Source: JABHGY01 sp964525185
GTDB taxonomy: Bacteria > Fidelibacterota > Marinisomatia > Marinisomatales > UBA1611
DNA length: 64,000 bases
Direction: 5' to 3'
NCBI GenBank assembly: GCA_964525185.1
Contig: CAZGFQ010000005.1
Span: forward strand, 1 to 64,000
The notes below the pieces were generated by a model, which saw only the letters and a program-made list of their open reading frames with translations, was not told the origin of the DNA and did not search any database. The translations under genes were made by a program, and so were the position numbers. Positions within the stretch are counted from its first letter, which is position 1. Each line of letters opens with the position of its first letter. Positions 26,312 through 35,392 of the stretch are shown in pieces.

Positions 26312-29128
26312 ATGGACCGTGTTGAATTATTAAAAAAACTTAACTTATCCCAATTTACAGCATTTGATTTTGAAACAACGGGCCTTAATGCCTCGACTGA
26401 TCGAATTATTGAAATTGCTGCCATACGATTTGTAGATGGAAATCCAACGGATAAATTTGTTAAACTCATTCATCCGGATCGGCCTATTCCGCCATTCATT
26501 TCTGAAATTACAGGTATAAGTAATGCTATGGTTGCGGACGCGCCTAGGGAAGAAGACATTGTTGATGATTTTTTTGATTTTTTAGGCAATGATCCATTAA
26601 TTGCTCACAACATACGTTTTGATCATCAATTCTTAGATAATATGTCTGAACGATTTGATAAACCAAAATTAGAAAATAAATTATACGATTCATTGCAATT
26701 AGCTAGATCGGTCATGTTTGATCAACCTGTTTTCAATTTAGGTGCATTAGCAACTTATTTTGGGTTATCAGCGGAAGGGTCACATCGTGCAGAAAAAGAT
26801 ACCGAAAATTGTGGAATTATTTTTTTAGATCTATTAGGTGAATTAGCATCTTATCCATTAGAAGTGATATCGAAAGTGATTGCTCTTGTAACCAAAGCAG
26901 AATTGCCGAATAAGTCACTTTACATTGACTTGGGAACTGCCTTAACACAAACGGGTAATCTTAAATCTGGCTTAACTCAGCCAACCCTAAATCATGATTT
27001 ACGCTCAAATATTTTTCATCGCGACGGGACAAATCACCCTGATTCATTGTTGGCCAATGATGTTTTTGGCGAAGATGGACTCTTAAGTAAAACATTACCC
27101 AAGTTTGAATTACGTTCAGTCCAAAGAGACTATGCTGATTTTTCGGATGAAATCATTAATGGTGAACCTAAAGTCGGTGTGGTGGAAGCAGGGACAGGAT
27201 TAGGCAAATCAATGGCATATTTATTTCCAGCTGTTAAGCGTGTTGAACACGTTGAATCAGATGGCCCAACTGTTATATCTTGCCATACGAAACATTTGCA
27301 GGATCAATTATTTTATAAAGATTTACCTCTACTAGCGGACGCAATGGATGTAACGGTTAATGCGACGGTTCTTAAGGGAAGAGGGAATTACATTTGTAAA
27401 ACGCGACTTAATTGGCTCATTGGTGGTGATATTCGTCTTGGCTCGAGAGAAGTTGAAGCGTTGATACCACTATTTTTTTGGATGCATTGGACAAAAACAG
27501 GTGATTTAAGTGAATGTGAAGGTTTTTGGAATGCACGGTCTACATGGTTGGCTGGGTTAATCAATAGTGAAACCGGATTTTGCACAACAGATATTTGCAG
27601 AAAGCACCAAGGGTGTTATTATGGAAAAGTACGAAAATCTTCAATACGTTCACACATATTAATAGTAAATCATGCTTTACTGTTGGCGGATTCACAACGT
27701 ACAGGATTTTTACCGCCATACGACAGATTAATAGTGGACGAAGCACATAATCTTGTTCCTGTTGCTTATGATCAATTTAAGCTAGAACTAAATCAAGTAA
27801 GTATGAATTATTTAATTCAAGATGTGGATCCAACACAGCCAAGGTCTTCTAGATGGAATAATCAATTAAACGTTATCGGTGATTTAGATCCAGAAATAAA
27901 ACTCATTCATGAACAAGTAAAACAAGATTCGAAGAACGCTTTAGAAGCTGGGAAAATATTTTTCACTAAATTATCTGAAGAAAAGAAACGCGATTTTGAT
28001 TTAACGCGCATGTATCCTGAAAAAGTGATTCTGTACAATCTGTATGAAGACTATAGTGCAGTATATTTAGAGTTAACAGAATTAGTTAATGCATTGCAAC
28101 AATTATCCCAAACCTTAGAAAGGGCAAAAGAAGGTATTCTAAAAATTGATGCAAGCCGGGGTGACTATCCCTTATTACATCAAGTCCTAGAAAATGGGAA
28201 TGAAAAAATCAAAACACTCATTCAGCATGTAAAACTGCTAACGAGCACACCCCATGATGACTGGACTTATTGGTTGGATGGGCAATTGAAAAACTATGGT
28301 CAAAAAAATGAAACATTTCAAGTTTCTATATATGGGTCTCCAGTGGATGTGTCGCAAACTTTATCTTCTCACTTTTTTCAAGATATTGAACATTGTATCC
28401 TTACGTCTGCTACCTTAAGAGTGGATGACTCATTTAGCTATTTTTTGAATCGAACTGGTTTAACAACTCTGGATTTTGATAAAGTTGTTGAAATGACATT
28501 TGAAAGTCCGTTTTTCTATGAAGATCAGGTGGAATATCAACAATATGGGGGTGCGACGCCTATCTCCAATGATCCTAGAGCATTAGCAGAACTCATTTAT
28601 AATGCATATCATAAGTATCAAAAAAGAATACTAGTCCTTTTTACTTCTCGTAAAATGCTAACGGATGTTTTCCACCATATGAAAGAAATGCCTGGCGGAA
28701 ATGAATTGCCACTATATCCACAACTTAGTGGCACATCCCGTCAAGCATTGATAAAAGGAATGTCTCAAGGAGATTCGGGAATTCTATTAGGAACAAATGC
28801 ATTTTGGGAAGGCGTCGACCTCCCAGGAGAATTGCTTGAAGTTCTGATTTTAACAAAATTACCATTTGATGTTCCTACAGACCCAATCGTCAAAGCATAT
28901 AGCGGACTAGTTAAAGAATGTGGTGGAAATTCATTTATGGATTTCTCAGTTCCTGAAAGTGTCATCCGGTTTAGGCAAGGGTTTGGCAGATTAATTCGTT
29001 CAACAACAGATTCAGGTGTATTTATATCGTGCGATAATCGAATAGTTGTAAAGCGATATGGACAGCACTTTAGTCATGTGATTCCAGCGAGAATGTCGGT
29101 CTTTAGAAATATTGAAGATTTAAGTTAA
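26312..29128 (+). CDS. DinG-type ATP-dependent helicase with N-terminal DEDDh exonuclease
   Basis: A 938-residue fusion. Residues 10-180 are a DnaQ-like 3'-5' exonuclease (DFETTG at 19-24, HNIRFDHQFLD, and H158-RAEKD in motif III). The helicase follows with Walker A EAGTGLGKS (292-300) and DEAH at 476-479. The cysteines C362, C424, C429 and C435 (C...C-X4-C-X5-C) match the spacing of the E. coli DinG iron-sulfur cluster, so unlike many Firmicutes exonuclease-DinG proteins the cluster seems kept. It should unwind 5'-tailed DNA, D-loops or R-loops in repair. It sits nine bases after the flavoprotein and 52 before hutH. Confidence 0.92.
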   Translation: MDRVELLKKLNLSQFTAFDFETTGLNASTDRIIEIAAIRFVDGNPTDKFVKLIHPDRPIPPFISEITGISNAMVADAPREEDIVDDFFDFLGNDPLIAHNIRFDHQFLDNMSERFDKPKLENKLYDSLQLARSVMFDQPVFNLGALATYFGLSAEGSHRAEKDTENCGIIFLDLLGELASYPLEVISKVIALVTKAELPNKSLYIDLGTALTQTGNLKSGLTQPTLNHDLRSNIFHRDGTNHPDSLLANDVFGEDGLLSKTLPKFELRSVQRDYADFSDEIINGEPKVGVVEAGTGLGKSMAYLFPAVKRVEHVESDGPTVISCHTKHLQDQLFYKDLPLLADAMDVTVNATVLKGRGNYICKTRLNWLIGGDIRLGSREVEALIPLFFWMHWTKTGDLSECEGFWNARSTWLAGLINSETGFCTTDICRKHQGCYYGKVRKSSIRSHILIVNHALLLADSQRTGFLPPYDRLIVDEAHNLVPVAYDQFKLELNQVSMNYLIQDVDPTQPRSSRWNNQLNVIGDLDPEIKLIHEQVKQDSKNALEAGKIFFTKLSEEKKRDFDLTRMYPEKVILYNLYEDYSAVYLELTELVNALQQLSQTLERAKEGILKIDASRGDYPLLHQVLENGNEKIKTLIQHVKLLTSTPHDDWTYWLDGQLKNYGQKNETFQVSIYGSPVDVSQTLSSHFFQDIEHCILTSATLRVDDSFSYFLNRTGLTTLDFDKVVEMTFESPFFYEDQVEYQQYGGATPISNDPRALAELIYNAYHKYQKRILVLFTSRKMLTDVFHHMKEMPGGNELPLYPQLSGTSRQALIKGMSQGDSGILLGTNAFWEGVDLPGELLEVLILTKLPFDVPTDPIVKAYSGLVKECGGNSFMDFSVPESVIRFRQGFGRLIRSTTDSGVFISCDNRIVVKRYGQHFSHVIPARMSVFRNIEDLS

Positions 29129-29145
29129 AACTCATGGATAGGCTG

Positions 29146-29175
29146 TTGTTTCATGAGTCATTGCCGATCTAAATT
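29146..29175 (+). promoter_or_regulatory. Possible hutH-guaB promoter
   Basis: TTGTTT at 29146-29151 and TAAATT at 29170-29175 are 18 bases apart. The -10 ends five bases before the hutH ATG, so the transcript would have little or no leader, and no ribosome binding site is seen. A hairpin with arms ACTCATG (29130-29136) and CATGAGT (29152-29158) overlaps it. Confidence 0.3.
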
Positions 29176-29180
29176 CCTCC

Positions 29181-30713
29181 ATGGTGCCCCTACAGATTTC
29201 AAACAAAATCCGCCACTATAGGGATTTTATTTCATTCTTTATCGAACCGATTAAAATTAGTATTTCAAAATCGGCTAAAGGAAGGATTGTTGAATCTCAT
29301 AAAATTCTTCAAAATGTATTATCGGCTGGGAAAACGATTTATGGAGTAAATACTGGCTTTGGACAACTAAGCCAAATTTCGATTGAACCTGACCATTTAA
29401 ATCTACTCCAAACAAATTTGGTGAGAAGCCATGCTGCTGGAGTAGGTGCACCTATTGAAATAGGACTTGTTCGAATTATATTGTATTTAAAGTTATTATC
29501 ATATTCCAAAGGGTATAGTGGAATTCGTTATAGCCTTGCTTCTCATATTTCAGATTTTATCAATCATGATATTTTACCCATTATCCCTGAAAAAGGATCT
29601 GTCGGCGCTAGTGGGGATTTAGCCCCATTAGGTCATATGGCATTAGCTTTAATTGGCGAAGGAGCTGTATCACATAAAGGAAAAGTAACCAAGACAGCCA
29701 CAGCACTAAAAAAAGTGGGATTAAAGCCATTTAAACTAAAAGTGAAGGAAGGGCTCAGTTTAATAAATGGAACGCAATTCTCGACCGCAATAGGGATCCA
29801 AGCTATGTTGCAAGGAGACCTTTTAGCTCAATGTGCAGATGTTATTGGTGCCATTTCTGTGGAAGCTAGTTTATCCAGCAGAAATGTGTTTAAAGCATCC
29901 ATTCATGAGACAAAAAGCCATCCTGGGCAAAGGCAGTCTGCTAAAAATGTATGGCGAATTTTAAAAGAAAGTGAAATTGTTCAATCTCACAGTCAATGTG
30001 AAAAAGTGCAAGACCCTTATAGCTTTAGATGCATTCCGCATGTACATGGTGCATCTCGTGATACACTTGCATCAGCCGGTAGAATTATTAACAATGAAAT
30101 AAATAGTGTCAGTGATAATCCACTAGTTATGGCTAATGGAGAAGTGATTAGTTCAGGTCATTTCCATGGTGAATCAGTGGCTCAAGCAATGGATATGGTG
30201 GCTATTTCAATGTCTGAATTTGGGGCTATTTCTGAAAGGCGAATCCATTACTTCATGAAGGGCGTTGATGGTACTTTACCACCATTTATGGCCATGAACC
30301 CTGGACTAGAATCAGGATATATGATTGCACACGTCACAGCTTCATCATTAGCGTCAGAAAATAAAACTTTATCACATCCTGCCAGTGTAGATTCATTGCC
30401 AACCTCAGGAGGGCAAGAAGATCAAGTTAGTATGGCTCCATGGGCTGGGCAAAAAGCATTACAGATTCAAAAAAATGTAGCAACGATTTTGGCTATTGAA
30501 CTCATTGTTGCCTTATCAGCCATCAAGCAGGTCCACAATAATTTAAAACCATCTTTAGCCACATCGGCTGTTTATGATTTATTGAAAGAAAATATCCATG
30601 TGGAAAGGGGAGATCGTCCTCTCAGTTCAGAAATTGAACATGTTAAGAGTCGTATTTTAAAAGGTGATATTTTAGAAACGATAAAACCTTTATTTAATCT
30701 GGAGTCAATTTGA
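29181..30713 (+). CDS. hutH: Histidine ammonia-lyase
   Basis: A 510-residue MIO-type lyase turning histidine into urocanate and ammonia. The self-forming cofactor triad Ala-Ser-Gly is at 143-145 in GSVGASGDLAPLGH. The catalytic Tyr54 lies in YGVNTGFG and the His84 of RSHAAGVG favours histidine over phenylalanine or tyrosine. NGTQFSTA and the HGES segment are also typical. No urocanase, imidazolonepropionase or other hut gene is in the window, which is unusual for a degradation pathway. The gene shares its stop with the guaB start (TTGA). Confidence 0.9.
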   Translation: MVPLQISNKIRHYRDFISFFIEPIKISISKSAKGRIVESHKILQNVLSAGKTIYGVNTGFGQLSQISIEPDHLNLLQTNLVRSHAAGVGAPIEIGLVRIILYLKLLSYSKGYSGIRYSLASHISDFINHDILPIIPEKGSVGASGDLAPLGHMALALIGEGAVSHKGKVTKTATALKKVGLKPFKLKVKEGLSLINGTQFSTAIGIQAMLQGDLLAQCADVIGAISVEASLSSRNVFKASIHETKSHPGQRQSAKNVWRILKESEIVQSHSQCEKVQDPYSFRCIPHVHGASRDTLASAGRIINNEINSVSDNPLVMANGEVISSGHFHGESVAQAMDMVAISMSEFGAISERRIHYFMKGVDGTLPPFMAMNPGLESGYMIAHVTASSLASENKTLSHPASVDSLPTSGGQEDQVSMAPWAGQKALQIQKNVATILAIELIVALSAIKQVHNNLKPSLATSAVYDLLKENIHVERGDRPLSSEIEHVKSRILKGDILETIKPLFNLESI

Positions 30714-32179
30714 AAAATCGCCCCCCATTTTCTTATGCACTAACATTTGATGATGTTTTATTAGTTCCTCAATATTCGAATGTTTTACCGAGAGATGTGC
30801 AATTGCCAACTTCTTTAACAAAAAATATTCAAATGAATATCCCCATTCTAAGTGCGGCAATGGATACTGTAACTGAGAGTGAAATGGCAATTGCATTAGC
30901 GCGAGAGGGTGGTGTAGGTGTTATTCATAAGAATTTATCCATTCAAGAGCAACAAGGTATGGTCGATCAGGTTAAGCGGTCAGAAAGTGGAATGATTATT
31001 AATCCTGTAACATTAACGAATGGAAGTACCATTGGAGATGCAAAACGGATTATGTCTCAATTCAAAATAAGCGGTTTACCCGTTGTGGACGGTAAAAAAC
31101 TTTTGGGAATAATTACAAATCGGGATATTCGATTTGAAAAAGATAATTCTCTTTCTGTTTCTGATAGAATGACCAAAGATGGTTTAGTGACAGTTCCAAA
31201 AGGAACATCTTTAGAGAAGTCGAAAGAGTTATTACAAAAACATCGAATAGAAAAATTATTGGTTGTAGATAATGATGGAAATTTATCTGGATTAATTACG
31301 GTTAAAGATATTCAGAAGAAGGAACAATTCCCCATTGCTTGTAAAGATAATATGGGTCGATTACGCGTTGCAGCTGCTGTTGGCGTAGGTGACGATTTAT
31401 TAGAAAGAGCAAATGCTTTGGTTGATGCAGATGTAGATGTTATTGTAGTGGACACAGCTCATGGACACTCAAAAGGAGTTTTGAAATCAATTGCCAATTT
31501 AAAATCCACAGTTTCTGTGGATGTTGTGGCTGGGAATGTGGCTACGGGCGATGGAACTCAGGCCCTTATTGATACCGGAGTTGATTGTGTGAAAGTTGGT
31601 ATTGGAGCGGGTGCAAGTTGTACAACCCGAATTATTGCCGGTGTGGGAAAGCCGCAATTATCGGCTATTATGGATTGTGTAGATGTAGCACGAAAAAATG
31701 ATATTCCTGTGATTGCTGATGGTGGATTAAGATATAGTGGTGATATAGCAAAAGCCTTAGCAGCTGGGGCTAATTCTGTCATGTTGGGTAGTTTATTGGC
31801 CGGAATGGATGAAAGTCCCGGAGAATCTATTTTATATGAAGGTAGGCAATATAAGTCTTATCGAGGAATGGGTTCGATGGGTGCAATGCAAGAAGGAAGT
31901 GGCGATCGATATTTTCAGGAAGGAACAGAAGCAACAAAGTTAGTCCCTGAAGGAATAGAAGGAATGGTTCCATATCGCGGGCATGTACGAAACGCTATCC
32001 ACCAAATGTTAGGTGGCTTACGGTCATCCATGGGCTATTGTGGTGCCGAAACTATTTCAGATTTTGGATCCAATACAGAATTTGTTCAAATTTCTTCTGC
32101 TGGCGTTATAGAAAATCATCCCCACGAGGTTAGAATTGTAAAGGAAGCTCCGAATTATCAAAGTTCGGACGGTTTATGA
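30710..32179 (+). CDS. guaB: IMP dehydrogenase
   Basis: A 489-residue enzyme oxidising IMP to XMP, the committed step to GMP. The order is TIM barrel, a pair of CBS domains (about 93-205), then the barrel end. The catalytic Cys304 is present, and the flap dyad is in GSGDRYFQ. The loop before the cysteine reads GIGAGASCTTR where most enzymes have GxGPGSICTTR, so the phosphate-binding serine is Ala302 here. The later EGIEGMVPYRG replaces the usual arginine by methionine. The start is TTG, with GGAG five bases before it, overlapping the hutH stop. A terminator follows. Confidence 0.94.
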   Translation: MKNRPPFSYALTFDDVLLVPQYSNVLPRDVQLPTSLTKNIQMNIPILSAAMDTVTESEMAIALAREGGVGVIHKNLSIQEQQGMVDQVKRSESGMIINPVTLTNGSTIGDAKRIMSQFKISGLPVVDGKKLLGIITNRDIRFEKDNSLSVSDRMTKDGLVTVPKGTSLEKSKELLQKHRIEKLLVVDNDGNLSGLITVKDIQKKEQFPIACKDNMGRLRVAAAVGVGDDLLERANALVDADVDVIVVDTAHGHSKGVLKSIANLKSTVSVDVVAGNVATGDGTQALIDTGVDCVKVGIGAGASCTTRIIAGVGKPQLSAIMDCVDVARKNDIPVIADGGLRYSGDIAKALAAGANSVMLGSLLAGMDESPGESILYEGRQYKSYRGMGSMGAMQEGSGDRYFQEGTEATKLVPEGIEGMVPYRGHVRNAIHQMLGGLRSSMGYCGAETISDFGSNTEFVQISSAGVIENHPHEVRIVKEAPNYQSSDGL

Positions 32180-32187
32180 TGTAAACA

Positions 32188-32215
32188 AAAAACCCCGATG
32201 AAAATCGGGGTTTTT
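32188..32215. terminator. Bidirectional terminator between guaB and rpsT
   Basis: A perfect 12-pair stem (32188-32199 with 32204-32215), AAAAACCCCGAT / ATCGGGGTTTTT, closes on a GAAA loop. T-runs on both strands let it end guaB transcripts from the left and rpsT transcripts from the right. Confidence 0.92.
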
Positions 32216-32234
32216 AATTTCAAAAAATATAAAA

Positions 32235-32489
32235 TTAATTGAGAGAATTCAAGTGACGCGTCACTTGGGATTTACGGCGAGCTCCAGTATTTTTATGAAT
32301 TAACCCTGTTTTAATAGATTTATCAATAACACTAATTGCTTTGCCATAATGACTTTCAGCTGTTGCTTTATCTGTTGCACTCATTACATTTTTAATAAGT
32401 GTGCGCAAACGAGACATGTCGGCAACATTCTTCTCGCGACGTTTAATATCTTGGCGTTCTCTTTTTATTTGTTGTGGATGTCTGTCCAT
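32235..32489 (-). CDS. rpsT: 30S ribosomal protein S20
   Basis: An 84-residue basic protein of the small subunit, binding 16S rRNA. The family pattern is clear: KRERQDIKRREKN, then RLRTLIKNVMSA, DKSIKTGLIHKNTGARRKSQ, ending LN. AAAGGA precedes the ATG. It is alone on the minus strand and ends at the shared terminator. Confidence 0.97.
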   Translation of the reverse strand: MDRHPQQIKRERQDIKRREKNVADMSRLRTLIKNVMSATDKATAESHYGKAISVIDKSIKTGLIHKNTGARRKSQVTRHLNSLN

Positions 32490-32613
32490 TGAATAAATTT
32501 TCCTTTAATTTTAGCCGGGAAACTTAGTATTTCCATCTTGAGCAAGTCAAGCGATGTAATGTGTTATTTATGTAGCCGAATTTATGAATATGCCCACGCA
32601 CACAATTGAATAC

Positions 32614-32976
32614 CTAATCTTTTATAACTTTTATAGCTAAATGTCTATCTTGGATGTTTTTGATTTTGACTTCATGGGTGAAGTGGGTGGACCCAAAATT
32701 CAAAGATTGACCATTTACGTCAATTCCGTCTATAGTCATTTTAATGATTGCATAACCAAATGGTAAATATGAACGAACATATTCACTTGTTTCTCTTGGG
32801 GATATATTGTGGATTGGAGTTCCCGTTATTGCTACATTCGTGAATTCCTTTTTTGTTGCATTATGAATACGTATTGATTTTTCGCCAGAGCAATTACTTA
32901 GCATGATTATGGTTAAACTAGCTGTTATGAAATATTTCAAGTATAAAATTTCTAAGAGATTAATTCCATCGTACAC
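32614..32976 (-). CDS. Small lipoprotein of unknown function
   Basis: A 120-residue protein with a lipobox IIMLSNC (Cys29 of the longest form), so it should be lipid-anchored. The mature domain (SIRIHNATKKEFTNVAITG) looks like a short beta sandwich. The ATG at 32976 gives a long pre-signal stretch; an in-frame TTG at 32940 would give a more compact MKYFITASLTIIMLSNC signal and may be the true start. It lies 14 bases after the AI-2E family gene on the same strand. I do not recognise the family. Confidence 0.65.
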   Translation of the reverse strand: MYDGINLLEILYLKYFITASLTIIMLSNCSGEKSIRIHNATKKEFTNVAITGTPIHNISPRETSEYVRSYLPFGYAIIKMTIDGIDVNGQSLNFGSTHFTHEVKIKNIQDRHLAIKVIKD

Positions 32977-32990
32977 CCATTAACTATATA

Positions 32991-34100
32991 CTACAATAAA
33001 TGTGAATTTTTGGAAATAAAATTAATTTCATGAAGGATTACTTTTAGAACACCAGCAGCGGGAACCGCAAATAGCATTCCTAATGGTCCCATAAGTGTTC
33101 CGCCGATTAGCAGTACTATCATTACAATCATTGGATGTAAACCGACACTTTCTCCAACGAGAATTGGTGTTATCAGGTTATTATCAATCTGTTGAACAAT
33201 TATAAACATAAAAATAATATCTAGAACATAAAATGGGGATGGTATAAGACCAAATAATTGATGAGTTAAAGCCATATCACTTCCTAAATTATTCATTAGG
33301 GCCACTAAAATAGCTGGAACCATGCCAACAAAGGGACCAACCATTGGGATTAAATTGGCAAAGCCAGCTATAACACCAATAAATACGATTAAAGTCATAT
33401 TGGCACCAAATTGATTTAAAATGAATAATCCAATAATAGACAATAAAGCTACAGATCCTGCAGCCATTAGTTGGCCACGTAAATATTTTGAAATTTGTTG
33501 CTCAATATTATAAATCAACCGGAGTCCTACTTCTAAATATTTATTTGGAATAAAACGAACAAGTGTCCGTTTAAAGTCATGATATTCAACTAAAAGAATT
33601 ATAGTAAAAATGAGAGTCATGACAGCAATAAAAAATAAACTTCCTGTTGCGCTGAGGAGAGAAAGCATGTTTTGAAATAATCCGCTTAAACTTTCTTGGG
33701 ACCTTTCAATGATTTCATCACTTTCAGGGATTAAGTTTGTTAGAAAGCTCGGAAGAATTGATTGCACTTTGTTGGATAAACCTTCTAGACTAAGAGCAAA
33801 ATCATCTTGTTGAATTTTGGTGGAAAATTGTTTTATTTGAGCACCAATATTTGTTGCAAAACTTCCAAGAAACCAAATAAATCCAACTATCGTCCCCCCA
33901 ATGATGACAATGACACTTAAACTTCTAGAATGAATTTTTCTCTCTAAGCTATCGACACTCGGGAGAAAAATGGTTGTAAATAAAAAAGAAAATATGAGCA
34001 TGACCAATACAGAAGCAAAAAAGGGGAGAACTGCCCAAGCGAGTCCGCCAATTAGAACAAATAATAATAGTCTATATATTTTTAATGAAGAATCGTTCAC
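32991..34100 (-). CDS. AI-2E family transporter
   Basis: A 369-residue polytopic membrane protein of the AI-2E transporter family. It has two N-terminal helices (about 8-70), a soluble stretch (about 75-145), then a dense group of helices with the family block VIFIGVIAGFANLIPMVGPFVGMVPA and later LLIGGTLMGPLGMLFAVPAAGV. Members export autoinducer-2 or act as Na+/H+ antiporters, so the substrate is open. Its start overlaps the cyclic-nucleotide-binding gene by four bases, which suggests they act together. Confidence 0.9.
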   Translation of the reverse strand: MNDSSLKIYRLLLFVLIGGLAWAVLPFFASVLVMLIFSFLFTTIFLPSVDSLERKIHSRSLSVIVIIGGTIVGFIWFLGSFATNIGAQIKQFSTKIQQDDFALSLEGLSNKVQSILPSFLTNLIPESDEIIERSQESLSGLFQNMLSLLSATGSLFFIAVMTLIFTIILLVEYHDFKRTLVRFIPNKYLEVGLRLIYNIEQQISKYLRGQLMAAGSVALLSIIGLFILNQFGANMTLIVFIGVIAGFANLIPMVGPFVGMVPAILVALMNNLGSDMALTHQLFGLIPSPFYVLDIIFMFIIVQQIDNNLITPILVGESVGLHPMIVMIVLLIGGTLMGPLGMLFAVPAAGVLKVILHEINFISKNSHLL

Positions 34101-34582
34101 GATGATTTTTCAGCCAATGCTGTATTCGTTTGTCTAAGCCGCTCACCGAGCACCCTTGATAAATTAATTAGAATTTTATTCCCTAATTCAGGAGATCGAT
34201 GCATGAGCGTTAATAAATCAGTTCGAAAAAAACCAATTAATTTTGATGGCTCTAACGCTTCGGCAGTAGCTGATCGTGGTTCTTCGTCTAATAGAGCTAA
34301 TTCACCAAAAAAGTCTCCTGATTTCAATTGAGCAAAAACCATATCTGTGTCTGGGTCTTTAATGGATACAGATCCGTGGATAATAACATACATCCCTTCT
34401 CCGGGAGCCAATTTTTTAAATATGGATTCTCCAATTTTATAGGTTCGTTCGTGCGTTAAACGAGCTATTTCATTTAATTCTTTTCCATTTAAGTGTTCAA
34501 AAATGGGTACTTGATGTATCGCATATAGAATGGGATCATCGGTAGGTCCCTTTCTGAAAATATTTTCCCATATTGCTTTCAT
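34097..34582 (-). CDS. Stand-alone cyclic-nucleotide-binding domain protein
   Basis: A 161-residue protein made of one cNMP-binding domain and a short helical tail, without a DNA-binding domain. The phosphate-binding cassette is clear: GDFFGELALLDEEPRSATA (residues 90-108), with the Glu and Arg pair that hold the ribose-phosphate. It overlaps the AI-2E family permease by four bases, so it may be a separate regulatory subunit for it (inference). A second protein with a nearly identical cassette is encoded divergently at 34706. Confidence 0.88.
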   Translation of the reverse strand: MKAIWENIFRKGPTDDPILYAIHQVPIFEHLNGKELNEIARLTHERTYKIGESIFKKLAPGEGMYVIIHGSVSIKDPDTDMVFAQLKSGDFFGELALLDEEPRSATAEALEPSKLIGFFRTDLLTLMHRSPELGNKILINLSRVLGERLRQTNTALAEKSS

Positions 34583-34705
34583 TCTACAATCCTTTATTTT
34601 TTAGATCATTAGTTTAGAAAAGTGTACAACATGGAGCAAGGAAACAATCATATAATTCGCATAGATTGAAATTTGATTTCCAAACCATCCAACGTATTTT
34701 TTTAT

Positions 34706-35386
34706 ATGGAAAAGATTGATATTTTGAAAATGGTACCCATTTTTTTGGGCCTATCAGAAAAGTCATTAAATGATGTTGCTCAAAAAATGGTCACTCGATC
34801 CTATAAAAAAGGACAATATATCATTGCTGAAGATGACGAAGGGCAATCGAGCTATTTTATTACGGAAGGAAGTGTAAAAATAACGCGTACCAGTGATGAG
34901 GGAAGAGAAGTAATCCTCGCCATGCAGGGAGTGGGCGATTTCTTTGGAGAAATGGCTATGCTTGATGATGAGCCAAGGTCAGCAAATATTGTTGCTATTT
35001 CAGCATGTACTGTATTGACTTTGAATGGAGCAGACTTTTTTGGTATCCTTGAATCTTATCCAAAAGTAGCTATTAATTTACTTAAGGAATTAGCCGTACG
35101 TATTCGAAAGAGTGACAAACAAATTGAAGGGCTATCCCTAAGTGATGCGGAAAAGAGAATTGCAATGACTATCATTCGAATTAGTGAAGAATTAGGGTCG
35201 ATCCACCATGGGGAAGTATTAGTGAAAAAGATGCCAGTTCAGCAAGATATAGCGAATATGGCTGGTACATCAAGAGAAACAGTGTCTAGAACAATTAATA
35301 TCCTGGAAGAAGAAGGTTTTATTAAAAGAAGTGGAAAAGATTTATCAGTCATTGATTATGACCGATTCAAGCGAGAACTCACGTAG
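34706..35386 (+). CDS. Crp/Fnr family transcriptional regulator
   Basis: A 226-residue regulator: an N-terminal cNMP domain with GDFFGEMAMLDDEPRSA (77-93) and a C-terminal winged helix with recognition helix in MAGTSRETVSRTINILEEEGF (185-205). No N-terminal cysteine cluster is present, so it is Crp-like rather than an Fnr oxygen sensor. I chose the ATG at 34706; a TTG at 34673 would add eleven residues with no better ribosome binding site. MeaB follows six bases after its stop. The 123 bases shared with the divergent gene should hold both promoters. Confidence 0.9.
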   Translation: MEKIDILKMVPIFLGLSEKSLNDVAQKMVTRSYKKGQYIIAEDDEGQSSYFITEGSVKITRTSDEGREVILAMQGVGDFFGEMAMLDDEPRSANIVAISACTVLTLNGADFFGILESYPKVAINLLKELAVRIRKSDKQIEGLSLSDAEKRIAMTIIRISEELGSIHHGEVLVKKMPVQQDIANMAGTSRETVSRTINILEEEGFIKRSGKDLSVIDYDRFKRELT

Positions 35387-35392
35387 AATATT

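Noticed and set aside
29130..29158. Hairpin ACTCATG...CATGAGT after the helicase gene as a terminator
   Set aside because: Seven-pair stem with a 15-base loop and no T-run; it more likely overlaps the hutH promoter.
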